From Streptomyces sp. QL37 (GTDB taxonomy: Bacteria; Actinomycetota; Actinomycetes; Streptomycetales; Streptomycetaceae), in assembly GCF_002941025.1 (NCBI RefSeq), contig NZ_PTJS01000001.1, positions 8,455,765 through 8,519,764 of the forward strand: 64,000 nt of DNA, in the 5' to 3' direction. How positions within the stretch are numbered: position 1 is the stretch's first letter; the number at the start of each line of letters is the position of its first letter. Positions 41,867 through 51,559 of the stretch are shown here, one piece after another. Position numbers and translations under genes: made by a program. Under the pieces are notes generated by a model, which was not told the DNA's origin, ran no database searches, and saw only the letters and a list, made by a program, of their open reading frames with translations.

Positions 41867-42313
41867 TCAGCTTTCGACCGGTACGGGTCCCGCGTGGGCC
41901 GACACGGCGGTGAGGTAGAGACCGTTGCCCCTGAGCCGGAGCGTAGAGGGCAGGCTCTCGCCGAGGGCATCCGTAACCTCGGCGGTCGGGTAGCCGAAGA
42001 GGTCGATGCCGTGGAGGACGACCGGGCAGGCAGACGGCCCGGTGAGGGCGAAGGCGTCGCGGGTGAGGCCGATGCCGGCCAGACCAGAGGTGTCCTGGTC
42101 CCAGCCGCGGCGGTCCGTGGTGTCACCGTATGCGTTGAGCGTCAGGCCCCGGTACTGCACGCTGAAGGCCCAACGCGCGCCACAGACCCAACCGTCGCGA
42201 ACGTCCGCGACGGTGGCGGCCGCCCACTGGGCGGTGCGCTCGTCCATGCCGAAGCGGAGGATGCCGGCACAGCCAGGGAGTCGGAGACCGACTTCGGGGA
42301 GCAACTCGAACAT
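41867..42313 (-). CDS. Conserved Streptomyces hypothetical protein
   Basis: 148 residues, soluble, starting FELLPEVGLRLPGCAGILRFG, with AQWAAATVADVRDGWVCGARW and CPVVLHGIDLFGYPTAEVTDAL. I know close relatives in Streptomyces without function. Beta-rich with a few short helices. No clear ribosome binding site at the ATG (42313). Not in an obvious operon. Confidence 0.65.
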   Translation of the reverse strand: MFELLPEVGLRLPGCAGILRFGMDERTAQWAAATVADVRDGWVCGARWAFSVQYRGLTLNAYGDTTDRRGWDQDTSGLAGIGLTRDAFALTGPSACPVVLHGIDLFGYPTAEVTDALGESLPSTLRLRGNGLYLTAVSAHAGPVPVES

Positions 42314-42527
42314 GCGGAGATGGTCCCAATGAATGGCGCTGCGCTACAAGCCGGAAACGGGAGACGAATCGATCGCCTGACACGTCGACGCCATGCGCTC
42401 CTTGCCGGCTTCGCAGTCCGCAAGTTCGGGACGGGACAGCGGTGGCCGACGCGCTGTCCCGTCCATCGGATATCGATGACGGCTTGCCCGGCACGCGGCG
42501 TCATACCGGTTCGGCGGCTGCCTGCGG

Positions 42528-43445
42528 TCACTTGCGAAGCCGGGAACGGTACTCGCCCGGGGGCATGCCCCGGACACGCCGGAAGGCACGGCTGAAAGCG
42601 TGCGGAGAGGCGTAGCCGACCGCGCCGGAGATCGACTCGACCGGCTCGTCGGTGTCGCGGAGCCGGACGGACGCCAGGTCGATCCGCCACCGCGTCACGT
42701 ATGCGCCCGGCGTCTGTCCGAGGGCGGACCGGAAGTGCCTGGACAGCGTCGTGCGGGAGACCGCCGTGGCGGCCGCCAGGGATTCGGTGGTCCAGGGGTG
42801 TTCCGGTCGGGCGTGAACACATACCAGGGCGTCGCGTACGACCGGATCATGCATCGCGGCCAGCCACGAGCCGGACCGCCTCTCCGGGTGGCGGGCCAAC
42901 CAGACGCGTACGAACTGGATGAGCAGCAGGTCGATGATGCTGTTGACGGCGGCGGTGGTGCCGATCTGCGGCTGCGCGAGTTCCGCCGTGAGAAGCTCGA
43001 CGGTCTTTTTGAGCTGTGCGTTCTCCTGGCTCGTGACGTGCATCGGCCGGACGAGGGAGGTGAGCACCGGCGTACTCACCTCCGGGTCCTGCTCGTAACG
43101 CAGGACGAGCACTTCCGTCTGTGCCGGTATCGAGCCCAGGTGCATGGCACTGCCGTCGGCGAGCGCCTGGGCCGTCGCCTTCCGGTCACAGGGGCCCATC
43201 GTCGTACGGGGCCCGCCGGCGATCCCGTGGCAAGTGCCCGGCGGCACCAGGACGGCGTCTCCTGCCTCCACTTCCAGGGGTTTGCAGCCTGGGACGTGAA
43301 GCCACATCGTGCCACGGGCCACCACGTGCAGTGCCGCCCCCGGATAGGAGTCCAGCCACAGGCCCCAGCTCCCTCCGGCCTTCAGCACGACCCCGAGTGC
43401 CCCTCGGGCACCCGATACACGCAATACCTCCGCGAGTACGTCCAT
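42528..43445 (-). CDS. AraC-family regulator with cupin_6 domain
   Basis: 305 residues. N-terminal cupin (about 1-180; HVVARGTMWLHVPGCKPLEVEAGDAVLVPPGTCH) and C-terminal double HTH (LAAATAVSRTTLSRHFRSALGQTP and ISGAVGYASPHAFSRAFRRVRGMPPGEYR). The oxidoreductase gene lies 23 bases upstream on the same strand, so they form an operon and the enzyme or its substrate may supply the inducer. A second AraC/oxidoreductase pair of similar design is at 55634-57652. Confidence 0.92.
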   Translation of the reverse strand: MDVLAEVLRVSGARGALGVVLKAGGSWGLWLDSYPGAALHVVARGTMWLHVPGCKPLEVEAGDAVLVPPGTCHGIAGGPRTTMGPCDRKATAQALADGSAMHLGSIPAQTEVLVLRYEQDPEVSTPVLTSLVRPMHVTSQENAQLKKTVELLTAELAQPQIGTTAAVNSIIDLLLIQFVRVWLARHPERRSGSWLAAMHDPVVRDALVCVHARPEHPWTTESLAAATAVSRTTLSRHFRSALGQTPGAYVTRWRIDLASVRLRDTDEPVESISGAVGYASPHAFSRAFRRVRGMPPGEYRSRLRK

Positions 43446-43468
43446 CGTTCCATTCTCCTCGACGGGTG

Positions 43469-44377
43469 TCAGACCACGTCAAGAACGATCTTTCCGTGCA
43501 CTTTCCGCGCGAACAGTGCCTGGACGGCGTCGTCCACGTCCTCCCAGTGGCCTCGCAGCCCGACCGGTGCCGTGAGCCTCCCAGCGGCCATCAGGCCCAG
43601 CAGGTCCGTAAGCTCCCCGCTGGTCGGCGTCATGTCGCCGTAGGTGGTGATGCTGCGGGATTCGCCGAAGCCGAACAAGGCCCCTGACGGGAATGTGGTG
43701 TCGTGCCCCGAGGAGTAGCCGACCAGGTAGATGGTGCCGCCCTCGGCGAGGGAACTCCACGCCTGGGCCATCAGTGGCCCACCGACCGTGTCCAGGACGA
43801 GGTCGAACCGGTCCTCGGTTCCGGCCAGGTCGGTCAGGACCTTGTCGGCCCCGAATTCGCGGAGTCCCGCGGCCCGGTCCGGCGAACCCACGAGTGCTGA
43901 TACCCGGGCGCCCGCCAGCGCCGCCAACTGGACGGCGAAATGCCCCACGCCCCCGCTGCCGCCGGTGACCAGGACGTCACGTGCCAGCAGGGAACGCTTG
44001 CGCAGCACCCGCAGTGCGGTGACTCCGGCGATCCCCAGCGCGGCACCGTCGGCCAGATCCACGCCCTCGGGGACGGTGCCGAGCGAGGCGGGGCTGACCG
44101 CCACCCGCTCCGCCCACGCGTGGGGAGTCATTCCCAGTGCGACGCGCGTGCCCTCGGGGGGACCCGAGCCGTCGGACGCGGCGCGTACCACGACGCCGGC
44201 CGCGTCGTGGCCGTGTACAGCGCCGGCCGGCCACTGGTGCACGTAGTTCAGCTCTCCGAAGTTGAGACCGATGTGCCGTATCTCGACGAGTGCCTCGTCG
44301 CTGGAGGGCACGGGCTCATCGACATCGGCGAACCGGACGGGTCCGGCCTCGCCGTGATCGACCACAAGGGCGCGCAT
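43469..44377 (-). CDS. Zinc-type NADP-dependent quinone oxidoreductase
   Basis: 302 residues of the MDR superfamily. Catalytic N-domain with LNFGELNYVH and HGHDAAGVVV, cofactor domain with VLVTGGSGGVGHFAVQLAALAGA (GxGxxG variant GSGGVGH) and C-terminal VHGKIVLDVV. It lacks the structural-zinc cysteines, so it is a quinone-reductase/crotonyl-type member. GAAGGAAA precedes the ATG at 44377 by 10 bases. First gene of an operon with the AraC regulator. It is the intact relative of the relic at 1306-1455. Confidence 0.9.
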   Translation of the reverse strand: MRALVVDHGEAGPVRFADVDEPVPSSDEALVEIRHIGLNFGELNYVHQWPAGAVHGHDAAGVVVRAASDGSGPPEGTRVALGMTPHAWAERVAVSPASLGTVPEGVDLADGAALGIAGVTALRVLRKRSLLARDVLVTGGSGGVGHFAVQLAALAGARVSALVGSPDRAAGLREFGADKVLTDLAGTEDRFDLVLDTVGGPLMAQAWSSLAEGGTIYLVGYSSGHDTTFPSGALFGFGESRSITTYGDMTPTSGELTDLLGLMAAGRLTAPVGLRGHWEDVDDAVQALFARKVHGKIVLDVV

Positions 44378-45033
44378 GGGTGTGTTTCCTTCTCTCGTGG
44401 ATGCGCCTGAACGCTCGGCGCGGCAGCGGGCGGAGTGCGTGATTGCCGCACCGCCGCCTCCCTGAAACCCTGACGCAGGACCAGCACGGCGACCAGCCCC
44501 GTGAGAGCCGATCAGTTGACGATCTGTATCAGTGCGGATCGCACGCGGCATCGAACCGTCCGTTGGTCGCAGACGGGCCGATCCGCAGCAGAAGGACCAC
44601 TTCGAGGCTCAAACAGACAGAACCGACCTGGATCCGATCACTCATGCCCAGACACTGCTGGGCGCGAGCCGCCTCGTCCCAGGTGACAGTGTCGACCACG
44701 TATCCGTCGAGATCCAGGGCCCGCCAGGCGCCGGTCAGCGTACTGGCGCGCGTCGTGGCGGGTGGGAAGCGTGGCACCAAAGAGGGCGAGCGCCCCCACC
44801 CCCTGCGGATGGCGACGCCTTTGCGGACAAGGCGGGCGCGGGGGGAACTGTGGTGATGCCTCCGGCCTCACGCGAAGCGGCCAGGACCTGAACCCCTGGA
44901 CCGCACGGACTGTGCCGACCACAAGCAGCAGGGCAGCATGCTCCGCCACATCACCTGGCGGAGCACGCACGCCACGACGCGCGTCTGCGTGGAGTTGTGC
45001 GCAGGGCGAATGTCGCCTGAGGGGCCAAGGCCA
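44378..45033. other. 656-base stretch without a confident gene
   Basis: Contains a minus-strand frame (44529-44780) with WRALDLDGYVVDTVTWDEAA and GMSDRIQVGSVCLSLEVVLL, whose composition looks protein-like but which I cannot assign; it could be a decayed immunity-type or hypothetical gene. The right end holds a hairpin (44940-44964). Confidence 0.35.
44940..44964 (-). terminator. Hairpin downstream of GNAT gene
   Basis: GCTCCGCCA and TGGCGGAGC are perfect 9-bp arms around a seven-base loop, 70 bases after the GNAT stop on the minus strand. Confidence 0.6.
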
Positions 45034-45570
45034 TTACGTGGTTGCAACTCCTGGCTCGTCGCTCACGAAGCCGAGCCGTCGGTTCATGCCGATAGCCGAT
45101 GCGTTGTCAGGGTGGTGGAGGGTCCGCAGCCAGTGCTTTCCGTGAGAACGCGCGAAGCGGATGGCCAGGAGCTTCATGGCCAGCGAGATTCCTCTTCCCC
45201 GATGGCCGGCCAGGAGCCCGGTCATCTCGCTGAAGGCGTGCCCTTCGGGTTGGAGGGACGTGGTTGCCATGCCGACCCATGACCCGTCGTCCAGGGCAAG
45301 GACGACACCTTGGGGATCGTACGTCGGAGTCTCGATGCGCTGGGCGAGGTACTCGTCGAACGTGTAGAACTCCCCCCGCTCTGGGATGTCCGCGGAGCAC
45401 GCCTTGTTCAGGTCGTAAAGCGCACGCCGATGTTCACCCGTGTCGCCGACAGCTGCCATGGTCGTGAACTCGATACCCGCCTGCTGGCAGCGTCGGAGGT
45501 ATGGCTCGAATCGGGCATCGTCGAACGCATCCAGGTCGAGCTTGAGCCGAACCCACTCGACGGTGGCCAT
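45034..45570 (-). CDS. GNAT-family N-acetyltransferase
   Basis: 178 residues. The acetyl-CoA binding site is recognisable: TGLLAGHRGRGISLAMKLLAI (R/Q-x-x-G-x-G/A) and LRTLHHPDNASAIGMNRRLGF (motif B). The N-terminal half (MATVEWVRLKLDLDAFDDAR) is specific to a mycothiol-synthase-like two-GNAT-like subset. ATG at 45570 is supported by GGAGGTG; longer frames upstream lack signals. It acetylates an unidentified amine. Confidence 0.85.
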   Translation of the reverse strand: MATVEWVRLKLDLDAFDDARFEPYLRRCQQAGIEFTTMAAVGDTGEHRRALYDLNKACSADIPERGEFYTFDEYLAQRIETPTYDPQGVVLALDDGSWVGMATTSLQPEGHAFSEMTGLLAGHRGRGISLAMKLLAIRFARSHGKHWLRTLHHPDNASAIGMNRRLGFVSDEPGVATT

Positions 45571-46046
45571 GGGGGCACCTCCAGGATCACCAGCCTGAAC
45601 ACGTGCTCGAAGCCTATCGATAGGGTCAGCCACATCGCAGCAGGGCGAACACCGTTGCCTGATGCAGCACCAATTCATTCTCAGTGTCCGGGCCTTGAAG
45701 GCCCGCGGACCATGTATGAGACCCACAGGACGTCGAGGCGGCGGCGACCGAGGGGGAGGCGTTCATCGTGCCTCGGACGGCGACTGGCAATTCAGCAGCT
45801 TCGTGGCGAGCGGGCAGCAGGACGACCTGCGCAGCCTTCACACTCCCTCGCCGGCATCGACCGCGTCGTGCTCGGGTGGCTCACCGCCGTCGCCGACCTG
45901 AACTACAGAGACACTTGCCGCCGGCTTCACCCGCGGCCGTCGCCGGCAATCAGCCCCGAGCCCAGGTGAATAATTGACAGCTCTCACCGCGCCCCCCTGC
46001 TACCGACGCCGTAAGAACGCCACCACTCATGATCGTGTATCGAGCT
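45571..46046. other. Gap with a possible decayed gene
   Basis: 476 bases. A plus-strand frame near 45755-45900 reads ASDGDWQFSSFVASGQQDDL, and a second LAGIDRVVLGWLTAVADL, which together resemble a small unannotated protein with a DGDWQF core, broken by frame changes. Not confident enough to name. Confidence 0.3.
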
Positions 46047-46748
46047 CTACGCAGCGGCCGGTGCCCCCTGCGAGGGTGGCAACGGTGTGGCGCTCGGCGC
46101 CTGGGCAGGCGGATAGCTGATGTGCACCACACGTACGAGCGCCCCCGGTACGAAGACACACACGGCCGGTGACGCGGTACGCGGTACGGCGCCCGGGCCC
46201 GTCCACGCGATCGGCCGCTGGAGCACGATGTCCCGACGGGCCGGGTCCGGATCGGTCGACACGTAGCGCACGTAGCCTTCCACCAGTCTGCCGTCGGACA
46301 GCTCGACGGCTACGAACGGCTTGTGCCGCCCTTCAGGTCCCGCGCGGTCGGTGAGGGCGTGCACAGCCACCGTCCCTTCCCGGACCGCGGCGCCCGTGCG
46401 TCTCGGCGACTTCCGGCCTGCGTACACTCCGGCCAGCGTGCTGAGCGCCATGCTCAGTGCCATGGCCAGCACCGAGGCACCGACCCACGACCAGGGGTGG
46501 TCCCGGAAGTGGGCCGGTGCCTTCGTCACCTCACGGAGCGTCACGAGGGAGGGGGCCAGCTCACCGATGAGCAGGGTCAGCAGCAGTCCGGCGGCGGTCG
46601 CCAGCGCCCCCACGCTGAACAGCTCGACGACCTCGGTGGTCGAGGACCGGGTGTCCTTGGGGCGATAGCGGTTCATGGCCCGGTGGAAGGCGTAGCCCGG
46701 AGTCATCGCGGCCAGCAGCAGCACCGCGGCGATGACACTACTGGGCAC
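46047..46748 (-). CDS. DUF6338 membrane protein
   Basis: 233 residues. Three membrane segments in the N-terminal half (SSVIAAVLLLAAMTPGYAFH, ATAAGLLLTLLIGEL and ASVLAMALSMALSTLAG), then a cytoplasmic beta-rich domain (VAVELSDGRLVEGYVRYVS, IVLQRPI). PGY after the first helix is the signature of DUF6338. GTG start at 46748 overlaps the stop region of the small gene upstream; GGGGAG lies six bases before it. Last gene of the CHAT operon, so it probably works with the protease at the membrane. Confidence 0.85.
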   Translation of the reverse strand: MPSSVIAAVLLLAAMTPGYAFHRAMNRYRPKDTRSSTTEVVELFSVGALATAAGLLLTLLIGELAPSLVTLREVTKAPAHFRDHPWSWVGASVLAMALSMALSTLAGVYAGRKSPRRTGAAVREGTVAVHALTDRAGPEGRHKPFVAVELSDGRLVEGYVRYVSTDPDPARRDIVLQRPIAWTGPGAVPRTASPAVCVFVPGALVRVVHISYPPAQAPSATPLPPSQGAPAAA

Positions 46749-46893
46749 TTGGCTCCCCCGGCGGCTCGGGCGTGTCGGTGAGATCCTCGACGACGAACTG
46801 GCGGTCGTCGAAACCGAACTCGTCCTCCCAGTCCGCTCCCTCGCCCCCGTTGTTCCCAGGGCCGGGTGATGGCTCACTGTTTCGGGTCGTCAT
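46738..46893 (-). CDS. Small acidic protein in the CHAT operon
   Basis: 51 residues, from ATG at 46893 to TAG at 46738, 42 bases after the CHAT stop and overlapping the DUF6338 start by 11 bases. Highly acidic middle (ADWEDEFGFDDRQFVVEDLT) with Pro-rich ends. No domain recognised. Small charged proteins placed between a protease and a membrane protein may be substrates, adaptors or inhibitors; that is inference. Confidence 0.7.
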   Translation of the reverse strand: MTTRNSEPSPGPGNNGGEGADWEDEFGFDDRQFVVEDLTDTPEPPGEPSAQ

Positions 46894-46935
46894 GATGCAC
46901 GAGTCCTTTCTCCGTAGGCTCCGGACAGGGGTGGG

Positions 46936-49515
46936 TCAGGTGTGGGGCGGGTCGTCGAACGACGCCGTGATACCGACAAGTCCCGCCCACAGCAGCGGCG
47001 GGACCGGGCCGACCTCTGCCCGGAACCGGCGCTGGGCGGTGCGCAGCGCCGTGGCCGGCGCGACGCCCTCGGCCAGGAGCTGGTAGAGGGCGGCCAGGAT
47101 GCGGGCCGTCGGGTGGCTGTACAGGGGGTTCTTCCCTCTCCCGTCCGGCAGCGGGAAGATTCCTCCGATGACCGTCTCGGCGCCTCGGCACAACGCGACC
47201 GTCGGGATGCCGAGCGGATCGGTGCCGCGGCGTTCGTCGAGTTCGGCGGAGAGACAGGCGTTGAAGAGCAGCGTGCGCGGGAACCTCAGGGTGAGCATGC
47301 GGGCCGCGGACAGTGTGGTGTGCCGGTCGAGGTGCAGGGCGTGCGCGAGCCCCGGTCTGTCGTTGCCGTGCACGGAGGCGGCACCGACCACGAACTCCAC
47401 GCCGTCGGGGTCCAGCAGAGACAGCAACTGCCCGGGGGTCCGGGCGTGGACGACACCGGCGCCGTACGCGGCGTCAAGGGCGGCCCGTTCAAGGTCCAGC
47501 CCTTCGGCGTTCACACCGGAGAGAAACGTGAATGCCCGCCCAGGCGCCCCGCCCGCCGTGCCCGAGGCAGGCCGGGGAGTCTGCTGCTGGCCCTCCATGA
47601 GGGACAGGCTCGGCGACATGGCGAGGACCGCTCGGTCCACCACGTACCCATTCGGGTCATCCGGCGCGACGCTCAGAGCCGCCCACGGCACCCGCCACAG
47701 GCTTGAGTCCGGGACGACCAGCAGCTTGGGCACCGTGCCGCAGGGGTCGGCGCCGTCCAGGAGGTCCAGGAGACCGGGCGGCAGCAGGAGGCGGGCCAAG
47801 ACCGCCCATGGTGAGGCGTTTCGGGAGGCCAGGTGGCGGTAGCGTGGCGTCGTCCGCCAGTCCGGTGCCTCGGCCCGCACCCCCTCCGTCTCCCCGACCG
47901 TGTCCGGCTCCGGCGGCGTCACCGGCTCCCGTCCGCCCCGCAGGGACTCGATCTCGGCCACGTCGCCGAGCAGTGCCGCCGCGGCTCCTCGGACCGGGTG
48001 CAGGAACGGGCTCCTGGTGCCGTCGGGGCTCGTCCACAGCCCCACCACACAGGTCTCCCGGCCGTTGGACACGAGCCGTGCTTGCAGCACATGGCTGTTC
48101 CAGCGCCCCGCGTACGCGCGCGGATCGGCGACCGGGGCATCGCCGTCCGCTTCGATGGCCCACCGGAACCTCAGTGACACCAGCGTCTCCAGGCGCTCGT
48201 ACGCCCGCGCCACCTGGCCGCTCGTTTCTTCGGGGCGGGCGGGGGCTGTTTGGACCTCGGCGATCAGCGCACCCGCCGGACCGCTGTTCGTGGCCTCGGC
48301 TCCGGCCAGGGTCGTCAGCAGGCCGACGATCTCCCCCATGCCGTCCTGCTCGAGGTCGTCGGGTGTACGCGAGACGAGTTCACCTCGCAGCATGCGACGC
48401 AGGGCGGTCCGGCTGCCGAGGTCGAGGAGTGACGCGAGGGCGTCCAGGGCTTGGTGGTCGCCGCTCTGATGCAGAGCGTGCGCCGTGGTGTACGCGGCGA
48501 ACTCGTGCTCGCTGTAGAGGTCGACGTAGTACGCCTGGGCATCGCGCCAGCCCCAGCCGGCGCGCAGTTCGGCGACGCCCCGCATCATCTCCAGGTATGC
48601 GGCGAGGGCGCCCCGCTCGTCGCCCTGCCCGTGGGCGACCAGGGCGGTGGCGATCAGGTGACGTACACGGTGAGGCAACGCATTGCCCTCGTGCGAGAGA
48701 GCACGATCGGCCTCGGCGGTCCACCCGGCCGCGTCCGCGAGGCGGTTCTCAGCGAGCGCCACGACGGCGAGTATGTCGCACGCACCGGCGTGTTGCGGAT
48801 AGCAGTGCCACTTGGCGGCCAGAGTGCGGGCAGTCATGGCGTGTTCGGCGGCCTGCGGGATCTCGTCCCGATCGAAGGCGAGGTTGGCGAGGTACAGCTC
48901 CGCACGGACCCGGCTGATCCGGAACATGTGGCCCCCGCCGACGGCCACGGCCTGAGTGACGGTGGCGTACGCCTCGTCGTTCCGGCCCAGGAGCAACTGG
49001 ATCTTGCCGAGCTTCTCCAGAGCCTCGGAATGGGCGGAGCGGTTACGGCCCTGCTCGTGGTGGCGCACCGCGGCGATCGCCTCCGACTCGGCGGTCGCCA
49101 GGTCGCCCTGCCCCACCGCGAAGTCGCTGCGCTTCATGGCGACGTGCGCCGCCAGCAGCGGAATGCGCCGGGTGGCCGGATCCGCAGCCACGGAATCGAG
49201 CAACTCGACGGCGGCCGCGACCTCTCCGGCCAGACTCAGCTGGTCCGCCCTCGTCAGTCGCTTCATCAGCGGCTCCGCGACGGTGGCCTCACGCAGGAGC
49301 CGGCCCATGCCGACCATGCTCGTGTCCCGTACGTGCCGCACGATGAGTACGACGACACCCAGGACGAGCAGCACCAGGGGCGGATACCAGGAACCGCCCC
49401 TGACAGCCCGCGATATGAGGTACGAGAAGGCCGCCACCGCGACAAGAAACTTCCAGGAGACCCGACGTCGTGTGCCATCGCCCATCGGCGCATGGCCATG
49501 CCCGGCTTCGCCCAT
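46936..49515 (-). CDS. Membrane-anchored TPR-CHAT (caspase-like) protease
   Basis: 859 residues. Two N-terminal membrane segments (FLVAVAAFSYLISRAV, PLVLLVLGVVVLIV), then a helical TPR-type region about 80-380 (e.g. HSEALEKLGKIQLLLGRNDEA), a connecting region, and a C-terminal CHAT domain about 555-850. The catalytic His716 (ASVHGND) and Cys754 (FNACLS) are both present with the usual strand context (LLVVPDSSLWRVPWAAL, CRGAETVIGGIFPL). CHAT proteases are caspase relatives; bacterial examples include Craspase/TPR-CHAT, which cleaves partner proteins upon infection. Here it heads an operon with a small acidic protein and DUF6338. Confidence 0.9.
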   Translation of the reverse strand: MGEAGHGHAPMGDGTRRRVSWKFLVAVAAFSYLISRAVRGGSWYPPLVLLVLGVVVLIVRHVRDTSMVGMGRLLREATVAEPLMKRLTRADQLSLAGEVAAAVELLDSVAADPATRRIPLLAAHVAMKRSDFAVGQGDLATAESEAIAAVRHHEQGRNRSAHSEALEKLGKIQLLLGRNDEAYATVTQAVAVGGGHMFRISRVRAELYLANLAFDRDEIPQAAEHAMTARTLAAKWHCYPQHAGACDILAVVALAENRLADAAGWTAEADRALSHEGNALPHRVRHLIATALVAHGQGDERGALAAYLEMMRGVAELRAGWGWRDAQAYYVDLYSEHEFAAYTTAHALHQSGDHQALDALASLLDLGSRTALRRMLRGELVSRTPDDLEQDGMGEIVGLLTTLAGAEATNSGPAGALIAEVQTAPARPEETSGQVARAYERLETLVSLRFRWAIEADGDAPVADPRAYAGRWNSHVLQARLVSNGRETCVVGLWTSPDGTRSPFLHPVRGAAAALLGDVAEIESLRGGREPVTPPEPDTVGETEGVRAEAPDWRTTPRYRHLASRNASPWAVLARLLLPPGLLDLLDGADPCGTVPKLLVVPDSSLWRVPWAALSVAPDDPNGYVVDRAVLAMSPSLSLMEGQQQTPRPASGTAGGAPGRAFTFLSGVNAEGLDLERAALDAAYGAGVVHARTPGQLLSLLDPDGVEFVVGAASVHGNDRPGLAHALHLDRHTTLSAARMLTLRFPRTLLFNACLSAELDERRGTDPLGIPTVALCRGAETVIGGIFPLPDGRGKNPLYSHPTARILAALYQLLAEGVAPATALRTAQRRFRAEVGPVPPLLWAGLVGITASFDDPPHT

Positions 49516-49776
49516 TTGCCCCCCACTGCTCAGCCTTGGGCGCTCAGCATAGGGATACGAGCCTGCGGCAGTCGTGGAAACGGGAAATCAGGCGAAACCT
49601 GCCCGCCCGGCTGTCTGAAGCCGTGTAAGTCCGGGGCGGCCCCTACTTCTGGGCACTCGCGTGAGCCGTGCTGTCGGAGGCGGCTTGTACTCTGCGCTCA
49701 TTCGGTGGTCGGTCGTCACCGTTGCGGGCAGGCGGGCACGCGGCGGGCGACCAGGGGCGGGAGCGCGGGGATTTCG

Positions 49777-51330
49777 ATGAGTGACGCACATCTGACAGGA
49801 AGCCGCAGAACGGGCCTTTCGGCCGGTGTGTGGATCATCGTGGGGGTCGTCCTCGCCGCGATCGGGGCGGTCGGCGGCTGGCTCCAGCACGATGCTCCCG
49901 GCCGGAGTGCGGAGCCGCGTACGGAGTTCACCGCGAACAACCCGCCCGCCGGTCTGCCCACCGCGTTCACCACCGGCCAGCACCTCCAGTGGTCCCGCTG
50001 CACCACACCGCCCTCCGCGCGCACGGGCTACGAATGCGCTGCCATGAACGCCCCCCTCGACTACCGGAAACCGGACGGCAGGACGATCGAGGTCGCCCTG
50101 ATCCGCCGCAAGGCCACCGGCCCGAACGCCCGGCGCATCGGCTCGCTCGTCTTCAACTTCGGCGGCCCCGGCGTGTCCGGCGTGAGCGGGTTGCCTGAAT
50201 TCCTCACCCAGTACGAACCGCTCCTCGACCGCTACGACCTGGTCTCCTTCGATCCGCGCGGCGTCGGCGCGACCATCCCCGTGCGCTGCGGGAAGACTGC
50301 GGAAGACACCGGTTACGAGGGGGCCGACGCCTGCGCCGAGCACTCCGGGGCACTCCTCCCGTATGTCGGCACCTCGCAGACCGCGCGCGACCTCGACCTG
50401 ATGCGCTACCTCCTCGGCGACGAGCGGCTGCACTACTTCGGCGTCTCGTACGGAACGGCGCTCGGCGCGGTCTACGCCCATCTGTACCCGTCGCACGTCG
50501 GACGGCTCGTCCTCGAAGCGTCCATCGATCCGACCGAGGACCGCGATGAGGGGCAGGTGTCGGAGGCCAAGGCGGTCCAGGCGGCGTTCGACCGGTTCGC
50601 CGCGCACTGCGCGGCCCGGATCCGCCACTGCCCGACCGGTGACGGGCCGGAGGAGGCCACCCGACGCATGGCGCGCCTGGCCGACCGCCTGGAGAAGAAG
50701 CCCGCGCCGGCGGGCGGCGGAAGGAACCTCGACGCCGACGACCTCGCGTACGCCGTCAGCGGCCACCTCGGCCTCGGCACGGACGGCTGGTCACCGCTCG
50801 CCAAGGCCCTGACCGCGCTGATCGACCACAACGACGGCCGTCCGCTGAGTAAGGGCGCGGACGACATCGGCTCCGCCGACCGCGCGGAGACCCCGCGCGA
50901 CAACAGCCGTGCCGCCCAGACCGCTATCACCTGCGCCGACTCCAGCCTGCGCCCCGGCTTCGAACGCCTCGACAGGGACGAGGCCCGCATCGAAGCCGCC
51001 TCACCCGTCTTCGGCGCGGCCTGGTCCACCGCCGTCTATCTCTGTTACGACTGGCCCTTCGACGGCGAGCGCGCCACGCCCCAGGTGAAGGCCGACGGTG
51101 CGGCCCCCGTCCTGGTGGTCGGCGGCACGGGCGACCCGACCACCCCGTACCCCGGCGCCCGTCACATGGCCCGAGCCCTGGGCGACGGTGTCGGCGTGCT
51201 CCTGACGGCCGAGGAGGAGGGCCACGGCACATACCCGCAGAACCGCTGCGTCACGGAGACGGTCGACCGATACCTCCGCACGGGCCGCACCCCGGCCGTG
51301 GGGACGGTGTGCCGGGGCAGCATGTCCTGA
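49777..51330 (+). CDS. Exported alpha/beta-hydrolase, TAP-like (tripeptidyl aminopeptidase/SlpD-like)
   Basis: 517 residues. A single N-terminal membrane/signal-anchor segment (GVWIIVGVVLAAIGAVGGW), then the hydrolase: LVFNFGGPGVSG (oxyanion), YDLVSFDPRGVG, nucleophile GVSYGT, and C-terminal TAP-like domain with VLVVGGTGDPTTPYPGA (Asp) and GHGTYP (His). Streptomyces proteins of this type cleave tripeptides from exported protein N-termini or detoxify antibiotics. ATG at 49777; the open frame upstream is antisense to the CHAT gene. Monocistronic. Confidence 0.9.
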   Translation: MSDAHLTGSRRTGLSAGVWIIVGVVLAAIGAVGGWLQHDAPGRSAEPRTEFTANNPPAGLPTAFTTGQHLQWSRCTTPPSARTGYECAAMNAPLDYRKPDGRTIEVALIRRKATGPNARRIGSLVFNFGGPGVSGVSGLPEFLTQYEPLLDRYDLVSFDPRGVGATIPVRCGKTAEDTGYEGADACAEHSGALLPYVGTSQTARDLDLMRYLLGDERLHYFGVSYGTALGAVYAHLYPSHVGRLVLEASIDPTEDRDEGQVSEAKAVQAAFDRFAAHCAARIRHCPTGDGPEEATRRMARLADRLEKKPAPAGGGRNLDADDLAYAVSGHLGLGTDGWSPLAKALTALIDHNDGRPLSKGADDIGSADRAETPRDNSRAAQTAITCADSSLRPGFERLDRDEARIEAASPVFGAAWSTAVYLCYDWPFDGERATPQVKADGAAPVLVVGGTGDPTTPYPGARHMARALGDGVGVLLTAEEEGHGTYPQNRCVTETVDRYLRTGRTPAVGTVCRGSMS

Positions 51331-51559
51331 GGCCCGTACGGATCCGCCGGGCAGCCGTCACCACACCGGTGCGCTCGCAGGAGCCCCGGGCGTGAACCAC
51401 CAAGGTGCCTACGAGCTGGACCACGTCCGGAGACGGCCCGCGAACGGCGAGGACGACCGTCGGATGCGGTCCCGCTGCCTGCCGGCCAGACGCGCGTGAC
51501 GAGGCATCAGGACCAGACCGCATATGTGCCGTGCACCCGGGCCGACAGCCCCGCCGGAC

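Noticed and set aside
44529..44780. Minus-strand 83-residue frame
   Set aside because: Looks somewhat protein-like but cannot be assigned and has no ribosome binding site; described only as part of the gap.
48451..49776. 5' extension of the TAP-like hydrolase frame
   Set aside because: It is antisense to the CHAT gene; the signal anchor and alignment begin at 49777.
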